Below are positions 41,788 through 50,242 of a DNA stretch of 64,000 nt, piece by piece; positions within the stretch are counted from its first letter, which is position 1, and every line of letters starts with the position of its first letter. This stretch comes from Actinomadura litoris. Its GTDB lineage: Bacteria > Actinomycetota > Actinomycetes > Streptosporangiales > Streptosporangiaceae. The notes below the pieces were generated by a model. That model was not told where the DNA came from, did not search any database, and worked only from the letters and a program-made list of their open reading frames with translations. The translations under genes were made by a program, and so were the position numbers. The DNA lies in NCBI RefSeq assembly GCF_009733595.1, contig NZ_WOFH01000009.1:62001-126000 (forward strand), given 5' to 3'.

Positions 41788-43020
41788 ATGGATCACGACA
41801 TCTCAGCAACACGGCCGGACGGGCCGTCCCGGCGGGGCGCGCTCCGGGTTCTGGGCGGTGCCGTCGCCGCCGGGAGCGCGGCCCTGCCGTTCACCGGTGC
41901 GGCGGCCCCGGCGAGCGCGGCGGGCGAGCCGGCGGAACAGGTCCCGAAGGGCCTGCGCCCCGGAGGCGAGCTGGACCGGTTCGTCGCCGGCATGGCGGCG
42001 AAGGACCAGTTCTCGGGATCGCTGCTGCTGACCCACCGCAGGCGGACGGTGCTGAGCCGCTCCCACGGGATGGCCGACAGGCGGGCCGGGGTCCGCAACG
42101 GGCCGGGCACGCGCTTCGCGCTCGCCTCGGTGAGCAAGCTGTTCACCGCGACCGCGATCCACCGGCTCGCGCAGCGGGGCGCGCTGAACTACCACGACAC
42201 GGTCGGCGCGCACCTCGACGGCTTCCCGGCCGAGATCGCCGACGCGGTGACCGTGCACCACCTGCTCACGCACTCCTCCGGTCTCGGCGACGTCTTCCAG
42301 ATCCCCGGATTCCCCGAGGAGTCCAGGAAGTGGAACAGCACCGAGGAGGTGCTGGAGGGCGCCGTCGAATTCGTCCGGCGGACCAGGCCCGCCTTCCCGC
42401 CCGGGGCCGGGGACCGGTACAGCAACGCCGCCTTCTGCCTGCTCGGGGCGATCGTCGCGGCGGCGTCGGGCCGGCCGTTCTACGACTACATGGCCGAGCA
42501 CGTCTTCCGGGCGGCGGGCATGCGCGACAGCGCGTTCTTCACCAAGCCCGAATGGCGCGCCGACTCGCGCATGGCGCATCCCTACGCCAAGAAGCCGGGT
42601 GGTTCCGAGCGCACCGACAACCTTGAGGACCAGCTCTTCGTCGGGCTCCCGGCCGGTGACTCCTTCGCGACCTGCGCCGACATGGAGCGCTTCGCGCACG
42701 CCCTGCTGGACGGCGTCCTCCTGGACGCCGCCCACACCGAGCTGATGCTGGGCCCGAAGCTCCCCCGGCCGCCCCAGCCGAACCCGCCGCGCGGCGCGGC
42801 GCCGTCCTCCTCCAGCGTGTTCGCGGGATACGGGCCGGTCACGGCGCTGACGCAGGGGCAGTGGGTGCACGGGCACGGCGGCGGCAGCATGCTCGGCGCG
42901 TCCACGTCCCTTGAGTTCTTCCCCGGCAGCGGGTGGGTGGTCGTCGTCCTCAGCAACTACGACGCCGGGACGGTCGAGCCCATCGCCAGGCTCGCCCGGC
43001 GGCTCGTCCTCGCCGGGTAG
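41788..43020 (+). CDS. Exported serine hydrolase, beta-lactamase/PBP class C-like
   Basis: A 410-residue secreted serine hydrolase of the beta-lactamase-related family. The N-terminus SRRGALRVLGGAVAAGSAA is a twin-arginine signal. The catalytic motifs are SVSK in LASVSKLFTA (nucleophile Ser and Lys), YSN in DRYSNAAF, and HGHGGGS as the third box. Class C relatives include esterases, D-aminopeptidases and PBP-like proteins, so beta-lactam hydrolysis should not be assumed. It ends at a terminator (43057-43084) and stands alone. Confidence 0.87.
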   Translation: MDHDISATRPDGPSRRGALRVLGGAVAAGSAALPFTGAAAPASAAGEPAEQVPKGLRPGGELDRFVAGMAAKDQFSGSLLLTHRRRTVLSRSHGMADRRAGVRNGPGTRFALASVSKLFTATAIHRLAQRGALNYHDTVGAHLDGFPAEIADAVTVHHLLTHSSGLGDVFQIPGFPEESRKWNSTEEVLEGAVEFVRRTRPAFPPGAGDRYSNAAFCLLGAIVAAASGRPFYDYMAEHVFRAAGMRDSAFFTKPEWRADSRMAHPYAKKPGGSERTDNLEDQLFVGLPAGDSFATCADMERFAHALLDGVLLDAAHTELMLGPKLPRPPQPNPPRGAAPSSSSVFAGYGPVTALTQGQWVHGHGGGSMLGASTSLEFFPGSGWVVVVLSNYDAGTVEPIARLARRLVLAG

Positions 43021-43056
43021 CCGCCCTCGGGCGCGCGGCACCGGGGAACCCGGGCC

Positions 43057-43084
43057 GGCCCCGCCGATGATTTTCGGCGGGGCC
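43057..43084 (+). terminator. Terminator of the serine hydrolase gene
   Basis: An 11-bp perfect stem (43057-43067 with 43074-43084) with a TGATTT loop, 37 nt after the stop codon. Confidence 0.75.
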
Positions 43085-43129
43085 GCTGGTCCACCTGGTC
43101 GAACACCCATTGACCGGGAGGAACCCGAG

Positions 43130-43957
43130 ATGACGCTCGACTCGTCCGCGACCACCGTCCAGACCCTCCGCGTGGACGGCGCGCGCCTGCACTACGAGGT
43201 GCGGGGGCAGGGGCCGCTCGTGGCGCTCGTCGGCGCGCCCATGGCGGCCGCCGGCTTCGCGGCGCTGGCCGACCTGCTCGCCACCGACCACACCGTCCTC
43301 ACCACGGACCCGCGCGGCATCGGCCGCAGCCCGGTGGACGACCCGGAGCAGGACTCGACGCCGCCGCTGCGGGCCGCCGACCTCTCCCGGCTGATCGCCG
43401 AACTGGACGCCGGGCCCGCCATCGTCCTCGGGTCCAGCGGCGGCGCCTGCACCGCGCTGGCGCTCGCGCAGACGCGTCCCGAGCAGGTCCGCCTGACCAT
43501 CGCGCACGAGCCGCCGCTGGACGGGCTGCTCGACGACCGGGACGAGCTGCACCGGGCGACGGAGGAGATGATCGCCCGCTACCTGGCGGGGGACGTGATC
43601 GGCGCCTGGCGGCTGTTCATGGCCACCGCGGGCATCCGACTGCCCGAGGGGGCGCTGGAGCAGATGTTCGGCGGGGAGCGGGACCCGCAGGCGGTCGCCG
43701 ACGAGCTGCGCTGGTTCGGGCACGAGCTGCGCGAGACCGTGCACTGGCGGCCCGACGTGGCCGCGCTGCGCGGCACCGAGGTCGTGGTCGGCATCGGCGA
43801 GGCCTCGGCGGGGCAGCTGTGCGACCGGACGTCCAGGGCGCTGGCGGAGGCGCTGGACGTCGAGCCCGTGGCGTTCCCCGGCGGCCACACCGGCTTCGCC
43901 GAGGATCCCGAGCCGTTCGCGATCCGGCTGCGCGCCGTTCTGGCCGGGATCCGCTGA
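43130..43957 (+). CDS. Alpha/beta hydrolase with Gly-Ser-Ser-Gly-Gly nucleophile elbow
   Basis: A 275-residue alpha/beta hydrolase. The elbow is AIVLGSSGGACTALALAQ (nucleophile Ser in GSSGG), the early region RGQGPLVALVGAPMAAAGF forms the oxyanion loop, TDPRGIGRSP follows, and the C-terminal His is in FPGGHTGFAEDPE. Similar proteins are annotated as hydrolases or 3-oxoadipate enol-lactonase-like enzymes, but nothing here fixes the substrate. GGGAGGAA lies before the ATG at 43130. Confidence 0.85.
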   Translation: MTLDSSATTVQTLRVDGARLHYEVRGQGPLVALVGAPMAAAGFAALADLLATDHTVLTTDPRGIGRSPVDDPEQDSTPPLRAADLSRLIAELDAGPAIVLGSSGGACTALALAQTRPEQVRLTIAHEPPLDGLLDDRDELHRATEEMIARYLAGDVIGAWRLFMATAGIRLPEGALEQMFGGERDPQAVADELRWFGHELRETVHWRPDVAALRGTEVVVGIGEASAGQLCDRTSRALAEALDVEPVAFPGGHTGFAEDPEPFAIRLRAVLAGIR

Positions 43958-43987
43958 GGTCCGCCGAGGTCGCCGAGGCCCGGCGGG

Positions 43988-44881
43988 TCAGTCGCCGCGG
44001 GCCGCCGCGTCCACGGCGGCCCAGGGCTCCTTCCGGGGCGCGGCCTCCCGGCCCTCCGGGCAGTGGCGGGCGAAGTCGCACCAGGAGCACAGCGTGCCCG
44101 GACGCGGCGGGAACAGCTCGTCGTGCGGCGCGTGGTCGACCGGGAGGGCCTCGCCCCGGCGGGGCTCGGGGACGCGCGCCCGGTACGCCTCGTCGGCGGC
44201 CGCGGCCTCCGCGGCGATCTGCTCGGCGCGGCGGATGTGGCGCTGGAGCGACTCGTCGGTGTGCTCCCAGACCGCGACCTCGCCGGAGGGGAGGTGGTGC
44301 AGCTCGACCCGGCGGCAGGGGCGGCGCAGCACCCGCGCCGCGGCGACCGCGTAGACGGCGAGGGCGAGCGAGCCGCGCGCGTCGTCGGAGGTGAGGACGT
44401 GGCGCCCGGTCTTGTAGTCGACGACGACGAGTTCGGCGCCGCGCGCGTCCAGCCGGTCGATGCGGCCCGACACGGCGATGCGGTCGGTGCGGGTCGCGAC
44501 CGTGCGCTCGACGCCGAGCGGCTCGTCGGCCGGGTCGAGGGTCGCGGTGTAGCGCTCGGTCATCTCGCGGGCGCGCTCACGCCAGTACGCGGACTGCTCC
44601 TCGTCCCGGAACCCCTCGGTCAGCCAGCCGCGCGCGAGCAGGGTGCCGGCGGCCTCGGGGGTCCGCTGGTGCTCGGGGAGCCGCCACCAGGCCGCCAGGG
44701 CGTTGTGGACGCTGGAGCCGAGGCTGTTGTGCGCCCACGGCGGGCCCTTCGGCGGCATCGGGCGGTCGAGGTAGGCCATCCGGTAGCGGCGCGGGCAGTC
44801 CAGCCAGGTGTTCAGCCGGGACGGCGTGCAGGAGTACAGGCGCCGGGGCATGCCCTCGAAACCCAGCTGCTCGGCCCCCAC
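43988..44881 (-). CDS. RecB/Cas4-like PD-(D/E)XK nuclease with iron-sulfur cysteines
   Basis: A 297-residue single-domain nuclease of the PD-(D/E)XK superfamily. The active site is VSGRIDRLDARG...LVVVDYKTGRHV (the Asp and Glu/Asp-x-Lys pattern) with a following LALAVYAVAAARV helix. Four cysteines, one in NTWLDCPRRYRMAY near residue 30 and three in LCSWCDFARHCPEG near the end, match the 4Fe-4S staple of Cas4 and AddB nucleases. There are no CRISPR repeats or cas genes, so a DNA repair role is more likely. GTG at 44881 has GAGGG about nine bases upstream; ATG at 44851 is possible. Confidence 0.88.
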   Translation of the reverse strand: MGAEQLGFEGMPRRLYSCTPSRLNTWLDCPRRYRMAYLDRPMPPKGPPWAHNSLGSSVHNALAAWWRLPEHQRTPEAAGTLLARGWLTEGFRDEEQSAYWRERAREMTERYTATLDPADEPLGVERTVATRTDRIAVSGRIDRLDARGAELVVVDYKTGRHVLTSDDARGSLALAVYAVAAARVLRRPCRRVELHHLPSGEVAVWEHTDESLQRHIRRAEQIAAEAAAADEAYRARVPEPRRGEALPVDHAPHDELFPPRPGTLCSWCDFARHCPEGREAAPRKEPWAAVDAAARGD

Positions 44882-44952
44882 GCTCGACTTCCCTCAAGAT
44901 CGGTTCGGAGACGGTCTCGTCGCGGCCCGTCCGCCGCCTCGCGGGCGGACCG

Positions 44953-45660
44953 TCAGTCGTCGTTCTCCTGCGCCAGCGCGCCCCAGGTCTCCCAGCGGGA
45001 GTCCTCCTCGCCGACCGTGGTCTCCTCGCCCTGGCCGGGCAGGACGCGCAGGTCCTTGGGGAGCGGGGTCAGCAGGGCGCCGATGGAGTTGAGCTGCTTG
45101 CGCAGGTCGTCGTACACGCCGCCGACCGAGCCCGGACGGCCGCGGTGCAGGGTGTCGCCCGCGAACAGCACGCCGAGCTGCTCGCTCATCACGCTGACGC
45201 TGCCCGGCGTGTGGCCGGGGGTGTGCACGATCTCCAGCTGGGCGTCGCCGATCTCGAAGACGCCGCCGTCCTCCAGCCAGATGTCGGGTTCGAGGGCCCG
45301 CAGCGCCTTGGCGTCGTCCTCGTCCTCCTCGGCCTTGGCAAGGCGGCCGAAGTAGTCGCGCCACAGCAGCCGGTCGGCGCGGTGCAGGGCGATCGGGGCC
45401 CAGTTCTCCTCGTCCTCCTCGCCCGCGGCGGCGACCTCCAGCACCACTTCGAGGCGGTGCTCGTTGCCGTCGGTCAGCAGGACCGCCATGACCTCGCGCT
45501 CGCCGACCTCCTTGAGGATGGCCTCGGCGTCGAAGGCGGGGTCGATGACGATGACCTCGTCATCGTCGCCGACGAGGTAGGTGTTGCTTTCGACGTCGTA
45601 CTCGGTGTCGTCCAGGGTCAGTTTGCCCGACGTCACCACCTGTTCGATGCGTGCGTCCAC
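44953..45660 (-). CDS. Metallo-beta-lactamase-fold protein with degenerate metal-binding motif
   Basis: A 235-residue protein of the MBL fold. The later ligands are present: HTPGHTPGSVSV and FAGDTLHRGRPGS. However, where the family has THxHxDH, this protein has LLTDGNEHRLEVVLEV, losing most of the first metal cluster. An acidic insertion (AAGEEDEENW, KAEEDEDDAK) also departs from the family. It may bind metal with fewer ligands or be non-catalytic. ATG at 45660. The gene lies nine bases after the PHP phosphoesterase gene on the same strand, so the two are probably one operon. Confidence 0.8.
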   Translation of the reverse strand: MDARIEQVVTSGKLTLDDTEYDVESNTYLVGDDDEVIVIDPAFDAEAILKEVGEREVMAVLLTDGNEHRLEVVLEVAAAGEEDEENWAPIALHRADRLLWRDYFGRLAKAEEDEDDAKALRALEPDIWLEDGGVFEIGDAQLEIVHTPGHTPGSVSVMSEQLGVLFAGDTLHRGRPGSVGGVYDDLRKQLNSIGALLTPLPKDLRVLPGQGEETTVGEEDSRWETWGALAQENDD

Positions 45661-45669
45661 GCACGCACC

Positions 45670-46515
45670 CTACCGCGACTGGCGGACCCGGTCGGGCCCC
45701 ACGGAGATCAGCTTTTCGTACTCCCCCGGCGCGGTCGTCTCGGCGCCGAGCCGGTCGCCGGTCGGCGCGCCGTGGTCGTCGCTGGAGCCGGTGGCGGCGA
45801 GCCCGAGGGACGCCGCGACCTCCCGCAGGTGGGCGCGGTCCTCGGGGGCCTGGTCGGGGTGGTCGACCTCGACGCCGCGCAGCCCGGCGGCGGCCAGCCG
45901 CTCGATCACCGCGTCGGCGAAGACGTAGCCGCCGCGTCCCGCGCGGGGGTGGGCGAGGACGCAGGCGCCGCCCGCCGCGCCGACGAGCCGGATCGCGCGC
46001 TCGGGGTCGAGCGCGTACCGCTCGGCGTAGGCGCGGCCGCCCTGGGCGATCCAGCGGGGGCCGAACGCCTCGTCGGCGGTCTTGATCGCGCCCGCGTCGA
46101 GCATGGCGCGGGCGATGTGGGGGCGCCCGACCGCCTCGCCGCGGGCGAGGGCGCGGACCTGCTCCCAGGTGACGTCCACGCCGAGCTCCTGGAGGCGGGC
46201 GACCATCGCCTTGGCCCTGACCACTCGGTCATCACGGATGCGGGCGAGTTCGGCGGCCAGTTCCGGCTCGGCCGGGTCGAACAGGTAGCCGAGCATGTGC
46301 AGGCTGCGCCCGCCCTCCTGGCAGGACAGCTCCACGCCGGGAACGAGGGCGAGACCGTCCGGCAGGGCGGCGGCGGCCTCGTCCCAGCCGCCGGTGGTGT
46401 CGTGGTCGGTCAGCGCGAGGACGTCCAGCCCCTTCACGCGCGCCCGCCGGACGACCTCGGCGGGCGGGCGGGTGCCGTCGGACACGTCGCTGTGGCTGTG
46501 GAGATCGATGCGCAT
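45670..46515 (-). CDS. PHP-domain phosphoesterase
   Basis: A 281-residue PHP-family enzyme, trinuclear-metal phosphoesterase type. Metal ligands occur in the expected order: DLHSHSDVSDG at the N-terminus, ALTDHDTT, GVELSC, HMLGYLFD, CVLAHPRAG, and the C-terminal ATGSSDDHGAP. Proteins of this layout (YciV/TrpH-like) hydrolyse nucleotide 3',5'-bisphosphates or trim RNA 5' ends. ATG at 46515. Downstream, nine bases away, lies the degenerate MBL gene. Confidence 0.88.
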   Translation of the reverse strand: MRIDLHSHSDVSDGTRPPAEVVRRARVKGLDVLALTDHDTTGGWDEAAAALPDGLALVPGVELSCQEGGRSLHMLGYLFDPAEPELAAELARIRDDRVVRAKAMVARLQELGVDVTWEQVRALARGEAVGRPHIARAMLDAGAIKTADEAFGPRWIAQGGRAYAERYALDPERAIRLVGAAGGACVLAHPRAGRGGYVFADAVIERLAAAGLRGVEVDHPDQAPEDRAHLREVAASLGLAATGSSDDHGAPTGDRLGAETTAPGEYEKLISVGPDRVRQSR

Positions 46516-46552
46516 GCGCCCCTTTGTACTCGCCCGGGACGGGCGAGGGGGG

Positions 46553-47200
46553 CTATTCGTCCAGGCGGGGGGTGTGGGCCCCGTAGGGGAGGTCGATCTC
46601 CATGCCCGGCTCGCGGAGGTCGAGGAGGTGCTGGCGCTCCACCAGCAGGACGCCCGCCTCGGCCGGCCACAGGACGACCCACAGCCAGTCGCCCATCGCC
46701 TCGCCGACGAAGACGGCGCGGTCGGGCAGGTCGCCGACCGCCCACATGGGGACCACCCGCCCCGAGGTGGCCGTCGGGCCGCTGACGTCGAGTTTCACAT
46801 GCGGGGGGTCGGCGTCGAACCCCTCGCCGGGGTCGCCGCCCTCCAGCCCCGCGTAGTGGGCGCCGAGCCCGATGCCCGGCTCCTCGGCGATCACGACCAT
46901 GTCGGCCGGGCCGCTGAGCAGCCCGGGACCCGACACGGCGAGGGCGACGGCCCGCGCGCCGCTGCGCTCGTCCCCCACGGTGGTGAACCCGGTGACGAGC
47001 CATCCCAGCGGAAGAGGCCAGGGCGTCCAGACGGGGACCCGCGCGTCGCGGACGACGGCGGCGAGCCCGTCGGGGCCCGGACGTTTGGACGGCTGCCTGG
47101 GCAGCACCGCGCCGTCCGCGCCGCAGCTCCAGTCGCTCGACCAGAGGCCCGGCGCGTGCAGTGGGCCCGCGCAGCGCGGACATGTGGGCTCCGCCCTCAC
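46553..47200 (-). CDS. DUF6758-type protein with N-terminal zinc-ribbon-like cysteines
   Basis: A 215-residue actinobacterial conserved protein of unknown function. A short CPRCAGPL...WSCGADG segment near the start suggests a small metal-binding ribbon. The body has family segments VWTPWPLPLGWLVTGF, VVIAEEPGIGLGAHYAG and FVGEAMGDWLWVVLWP. GTG at 47200 has AGGGTGG seven bases upstream. It is immediately upstream of the PHP gene on the same strand (37 nt), so the PHP-MBL-DUF6758 genes form a likely operon. Confidence 0.75.
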   Translation of the reverse strand: MRAEPTCPRCAGPLHAPGLWSSDWSCGADGAVLPRQPSKRPGPDGLAAVVRDARVPVWTPWPLPLGWLVTGFTTVGDERSGARAVALAVSGPGLLSGPADMVVIAEEPGIGLGAHYAGLEGGDPGEGFDADPPHVKLDVSGPTATSGRVVPMWAVGDLPDRAVFVGEAMGDWLWVVLWPAEAGVLLVERQHLLDLREPGMEIDLPYGAHTPRLDE

Positions 47201-47319
47201 GGTTACCCACCCTGCGCGGCTCTCCCCCGTTCCGTCAAGTTCCGCCGGGTACCCGTCCGGGAAAGGGGCGACAAAGCGGGCCGCACGAACCGGCAACGCG
47301 CCGCTTCGGCGCGGACGGG

Positions 47320-48618
47320 CTAGGCGGCGAACTCCGGGCCCGGCGAGCCGCCGACCCGCGCGGGCGCGGGCGGCGCGTCCGGGCCGGGCTCCTCCCGGGT
47401 CTCGGCGGTGAGTGTCTGGATCCGCATGCGCCGCGCCAGCAACACCACGGCCAGCGCGTACAGGACCATCGGGACGATGTCGGCCAGGACGTACTCCCAG
47501 CGCACGCCCCCCTGCTCGATGTCGAGCTTCCCGACCGCCGCCGGGAAGAGGAACGCCATCAGGTTGTTGAAGACGTGCAGCGCGATGCCCGACTCCAGCC
47601 CGCCCGTGCGCACCGCGAGCCAGGCCGCGAGCGCGCCGAAGAAGAAGATGTCGAGGACGCCCCAGCCGGTGTAGCCGTGCCCGGCGGTGAACAGGGCCGC
47701 CCCGACGACGATCCCCGGCCAGGGGGTGCGCAGGACGGCGCTGCACGCCCGCCCGACGCGTCCGCGCAGGGTCTCCAGCGTGCAGGCGCCGACGGCCTGG
47801 AGCAGCCAGCCCCGGAAGACGTACTCCTCGGCCGCCGACTGGAACGGCACCAGCAGGATGATCACGATCGCGGGCGCGAGGAAGTCCCCCCAGCCGACCC
47901 AGTGCTCGTCGGAGCCCGAGTCGTCGCCCACCAGCGTGCTCGCGATCATCGACGACCCGTAGGACACCACGCAGAACAGCGCGGCCAGGCCGCAGCAGGC
48001 GAGCAGCCAGCGCCAGCGCAGCCGGCCGGCGACCGAGGACAGCGTGCCCGGCCGCCGCCGCTGCACCACCCACGCCGCGAGGAAACCCACCGGCAGGAAC
48101 ACCGCGAGCATGCCCAGGTCGAACGCGAGGTCCGCGGTCGCGTCCCCGAAGATCGAGTCGGAGGCGGAGTCGTCCATGGCGTCGCCGGTCGCCGCCAGCC
48201 GGACGATCAAGCCGATGATCATCAGGCCGATGGCCAGGCCGAAGCCGAGCCCGAGGATGCCGAGCGTGCCGGCCAGCGGCCGCCACCAGCGGTGCGCCGC
48301 CGTCCGCGCCATCCGGTGGAAGGGGGTGCCGGGCGGCGGGTCCACCGCCCAGGGCGGCTTCGGCGCCGGAGCCGCCCCGTAGCCGGGATAGGCGTATCCG
48401 GGCTGCGGATACCCAGGCTGCGGATACCCAGGCTGCGGATACCCAGGCTGCGGGTATCCGGGGTGGCCGTACTGGCCCTGGTACTGGCCGGGCTGCGGCC
48501 AACCCGGGTGCGCCTGGGGCGGAGGCGGCGCGGGGGACGTGGCGGGTGGCAGGGGCCGCTCGCCCGTCGGTTCCGGGTCGAGCGGGGCCCAGCCGTGCGC
48601 GTCCCCGGATTCCGCCAC
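47320..48618 (-). CDS. CPBP-family intramembrane metalloprotease with repetitive N-terminus
   Basis: A 432-residue membrane protein of the CPBP (Abi/CAAX prenyl protease) family. Motif 1 EEYVFRG, motif 2 histidine in FTAGHGYTG, and motif 3 HVFNN are intact, with about eight transmembrane helices from residue 105 (LAGTLGILGLGFGLAIGLM onwards). The first 95 residues are a Pro/Gly/Tyr/Gln-rich cytosolic segment built from YPQPG repeats encoded by a 15-bp DNA repeat. CPBP proteases in bacteria process peptides or confer bacteriocin immunity; the role here is unknown. GTG at 48618 follows GGAGGGGG. Confidence 0.87.
   Translation of the reverse strand: MAESGDAHGWAPLDPEPTGERPLPPATSPAPPPPQAHPGWPQPGQYQGQYGHPGYPQPGYPQPGYPQPGYPQPGYAYPGYGAAPAPKPPWAVDPPPGTPFHRMARTAAHRWWRPLAGTLGILGLGFGLAIGLMIIGLIVRLAATGDAMDDSASDSIFGDATADLAFDLGMLAVFLPVGFLAAWVVQRRRPGTLSSVAGRLRWRWLLACCGLAALFCVVSYGSSMIASTLVGDDSGSDEHWVGWGDFLAPAIVIILLVPFQSAAEEYVFRGWLLQAVGACTLETLRGRVGRACSAVLRTPWPGIVVGAALFTAGHGYTGWGVLDIFFFGALAAWLAVRTGGLESGIALHVFNNLMAFLFPAAVGKLDIEQGGVRWEYVLADIVPMVLYALAVVLLARRMRIQTLTAETREEPGPDAPPAPARVGGSPGPEFAA
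48401..48460 (-). repeat. Four 15-bp tandem units encoding YPQPG
   Basis: The plus-strand unit GGCTGCGGATACCCA repeats at 48401, 48416 and 48431, with a variant at 48446. Perfect nucleotide identity in three units points to recent repeat expansion rather than selection on the peptide alone. Confidence 0.85.
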
Positions 48619-48726
48619 GTGTAGTCCCCCTCCACGGTGTGTGGGACGAATCGTACGTGCCCGCGCGCCGTCCCCGTCCGTGACCGAGCCCGTGCTCAGG
48701 CCCGTGTCAGCAGGTGGCGGCCCGCG

Positions 48727-49668
48727 TCAGTCGGCGGGCGGCTCGAAGCGCTTGGTGCGGGGCAGCCCGGCCGCGCGCCCCTTCGCCGCGATGACCAGCG
48801 CCATCTTCCGGGACGCCTCGTCGATCATCTCGTCGCCGAGGGTGGCGGCGCCGCGTCCCTCGACCTTGGTGGCGTGCTCGTAGGCGTCCAGGATCAGCTC
48901 GGCGTGGTCGTAGTCGTCCTGGGACGGGGAGAACACCGCGTTCCCGGCCTCGATCTGGGACGGGTGCAGCACCCACTTCCCGTCGAAGCCGAGGGCGGCG
49001 GCGCGCTCGGCGACGCGGGTGAAGGCGTCCACGTCCCGGATGTTGAAGTACGGCCCGTCGATGGCCTGGAGGTCGTGCGCGCGGGCCGCCATCAGGATCC
49101 GCATGAAGATGTAGTGGTAGGCGTCGCCCTCGGTGTAGCCGGGGGGCTGCTCCCCGACCACCAGCGTCTTCATGTTGATCGAGGCCATCAGGTCGCCGGG
49201 GCCGAGCACCAGCGACTCCAGCCGGGGCGAGGCCGCGGCGATCGCGTCGATCCCGACCATGGCGCGCGCGTCCTCGATCTGCGCCTCGATGCCGATCCGG
49301 CCGACCTCGTAGCCCATCGCCCGCTCGATCTGGGTGAGCAGCCGGTCGAGCCACTGGACGTGGGACGCGTCGCTCGCCTTCGGCAGCATGATGGCGTCCA
49401 GCTCGGCGCCCGCGCCCTCGACGACCTCGATCACGTCCCGGTACGCCCAGGGCGTCTCCAGGTCGTTGATCCGCACCACGCGGACCTTGCCGCCCCAGCC
49501 GCCCTCGTTGAGCGCCGCGACGACCTGGGCGCGGGCCCCCTCCTTGGCGGACGCCGCCACCGCGTCCTCCAGATCGAGGAGGACCTCGTCCGCCGGGAGG
49601 TCGCGTGCCTTCTCGATGAATCGGGGGTTGCTGCTGGGTACGGCCAGGGTGGTTCGTCGCGAGCGCAT
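48727..49668 (-). CDS. HpcH/HpaI-type CoA-ester lyase (CitE/MCL-like)
   Basis: A 313-residue TIM-barrel enzyme of the CitE/HpcH-HpaI family. The start MRSRRTTLAVPSSNPRFIEKA is typical of CoA-ester lyases, EVLLDLEDAV carries the metal-ligand region, and RINDLETPW and IMLPKASDASHVQ supply the CoA/metal site. The C-terminal segment KWVLHPSQIEAGNAVF is also characteristic. Likely substrates are malyl-CoA or a methylmalyl/citramalyl-CoA; sequence alone cannot distinguish them. ATG at 49668 has no strong ribosome-binding site. Confidence 0.85.
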   Translation of the reverse strand: MRSRRTTLAVPSSNPRFIEKARDLPADEVLLDLEDAVAASAKEGARAQVVAALNEGGWGGKVRVVRINDLETPWAYRDVIEVVEGAGAELDAIMLPKASDASHVQWLDRLLTQIERAMGYEVGRIGIEAQIEDARAMVGIDAIAAASPRLESLVLGPGDLMASINMKTLVVGEQPPGYTEGDAYHYIFMRILMAARAHDLQAIDGPYFNIRDVDAFTRVAERAAALGFDGKWVLHPSQIEAGNAVFSPSQDDYDHAELILDAYEHATKVEGRGAATLGDEMIDEASRKMALVIAAKGRAAGLPRTKRFEPPAD

Positions 49669-49707
49669 GCGCCGGATGGTATCGACCGGGTGTGAGACGC
49701 TTTTCGC

Positions 49708-50214
49708 ATGGGTGACCTCAACGTGGCTCTGGTAGAGGAGGCGGCCAAGAAATCGGGGCTGCTGTGGCTGGACCTTCCCGGCCTGCCGCAGCCCCGGGCC
49801 GCCTGGCACGTGTGGCACGAGGGCTCGGCCTACGTGCTGACGGGCGGGGACGGCGAGCAGCCCCTCCCCGGCCTCCCGGACGCGGCCCGGGTGACCGTGA
49901 TCGTGCGCAGCAAGGACAAGGGCGGCCGGCTGGTCTCCTTCTTCGCCGCGTGCGCGCCGGTCGAGCCCGGGACGCCGCTGTGGGACGCCGTCGCCCCGCT
50001 GCTGGCCAAGGACCGGCTCAACGCGCCGAGCCACGAGGGCCAGGTGGAGCGCTGGGCGACCGAGTCGTGGATCGTCCGGCTGACCCCGGTCGAGGACGCG
50101 GCGGCCGAGGCGCCGGAGGCGTACGCGAGCGTCCGCCCGGTGCCGACGCCGGCGACGACGGCGGGCGCGCCGCCGCGCATGGTCGGCGGCAAGCGCCGCC
50201 GCGTCGACCGCTGA
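49708..50214 (+). CDS. Conserved-type protein of unknown function (possible PNPOx-like split barrel)
   Basis: A 168-residue soluble protein. The stretch WHVWHEGSAYVLTGG, then ARVTVIVRSKDKGGRLVSF, resembles FMN-binding split-barrel proteins, but the resemblance is weak and no cofactor residues can be named. The C-terminus is Pro/Ala-rich and ends in a basic cluster GGKRRRVDR. ATG at 49708 starts 39 nt after the divergent CoA-lyase start, leaving little promoter room. Confidence 0.6.
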   Translation: MGDLNVALVEEAAKKSGLLWLDLPGLPQPRAAWHVWHEGSAYVLTGGDGEQPLPGLPDAARVTVIVRSKDKGGRLVSFFAACAPVEPGTPLWDAVAPLLAKDRLNAPSHEGQVERWATESWIVRLTPVEDAAAEAPEAYASVRPVPTPATTAGAPPRMVGGKRRRVDR

Positions 50215-50242
50215 ACCCCGCCTGGATCGGCCCTGGATCGCC

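Noticed and set aside
48401..48460. Possible CRISPR array because of tandem repeats
   Set aside because: Units are 15 bp with no spacers and lie inside an open frame encoding YPQPG.
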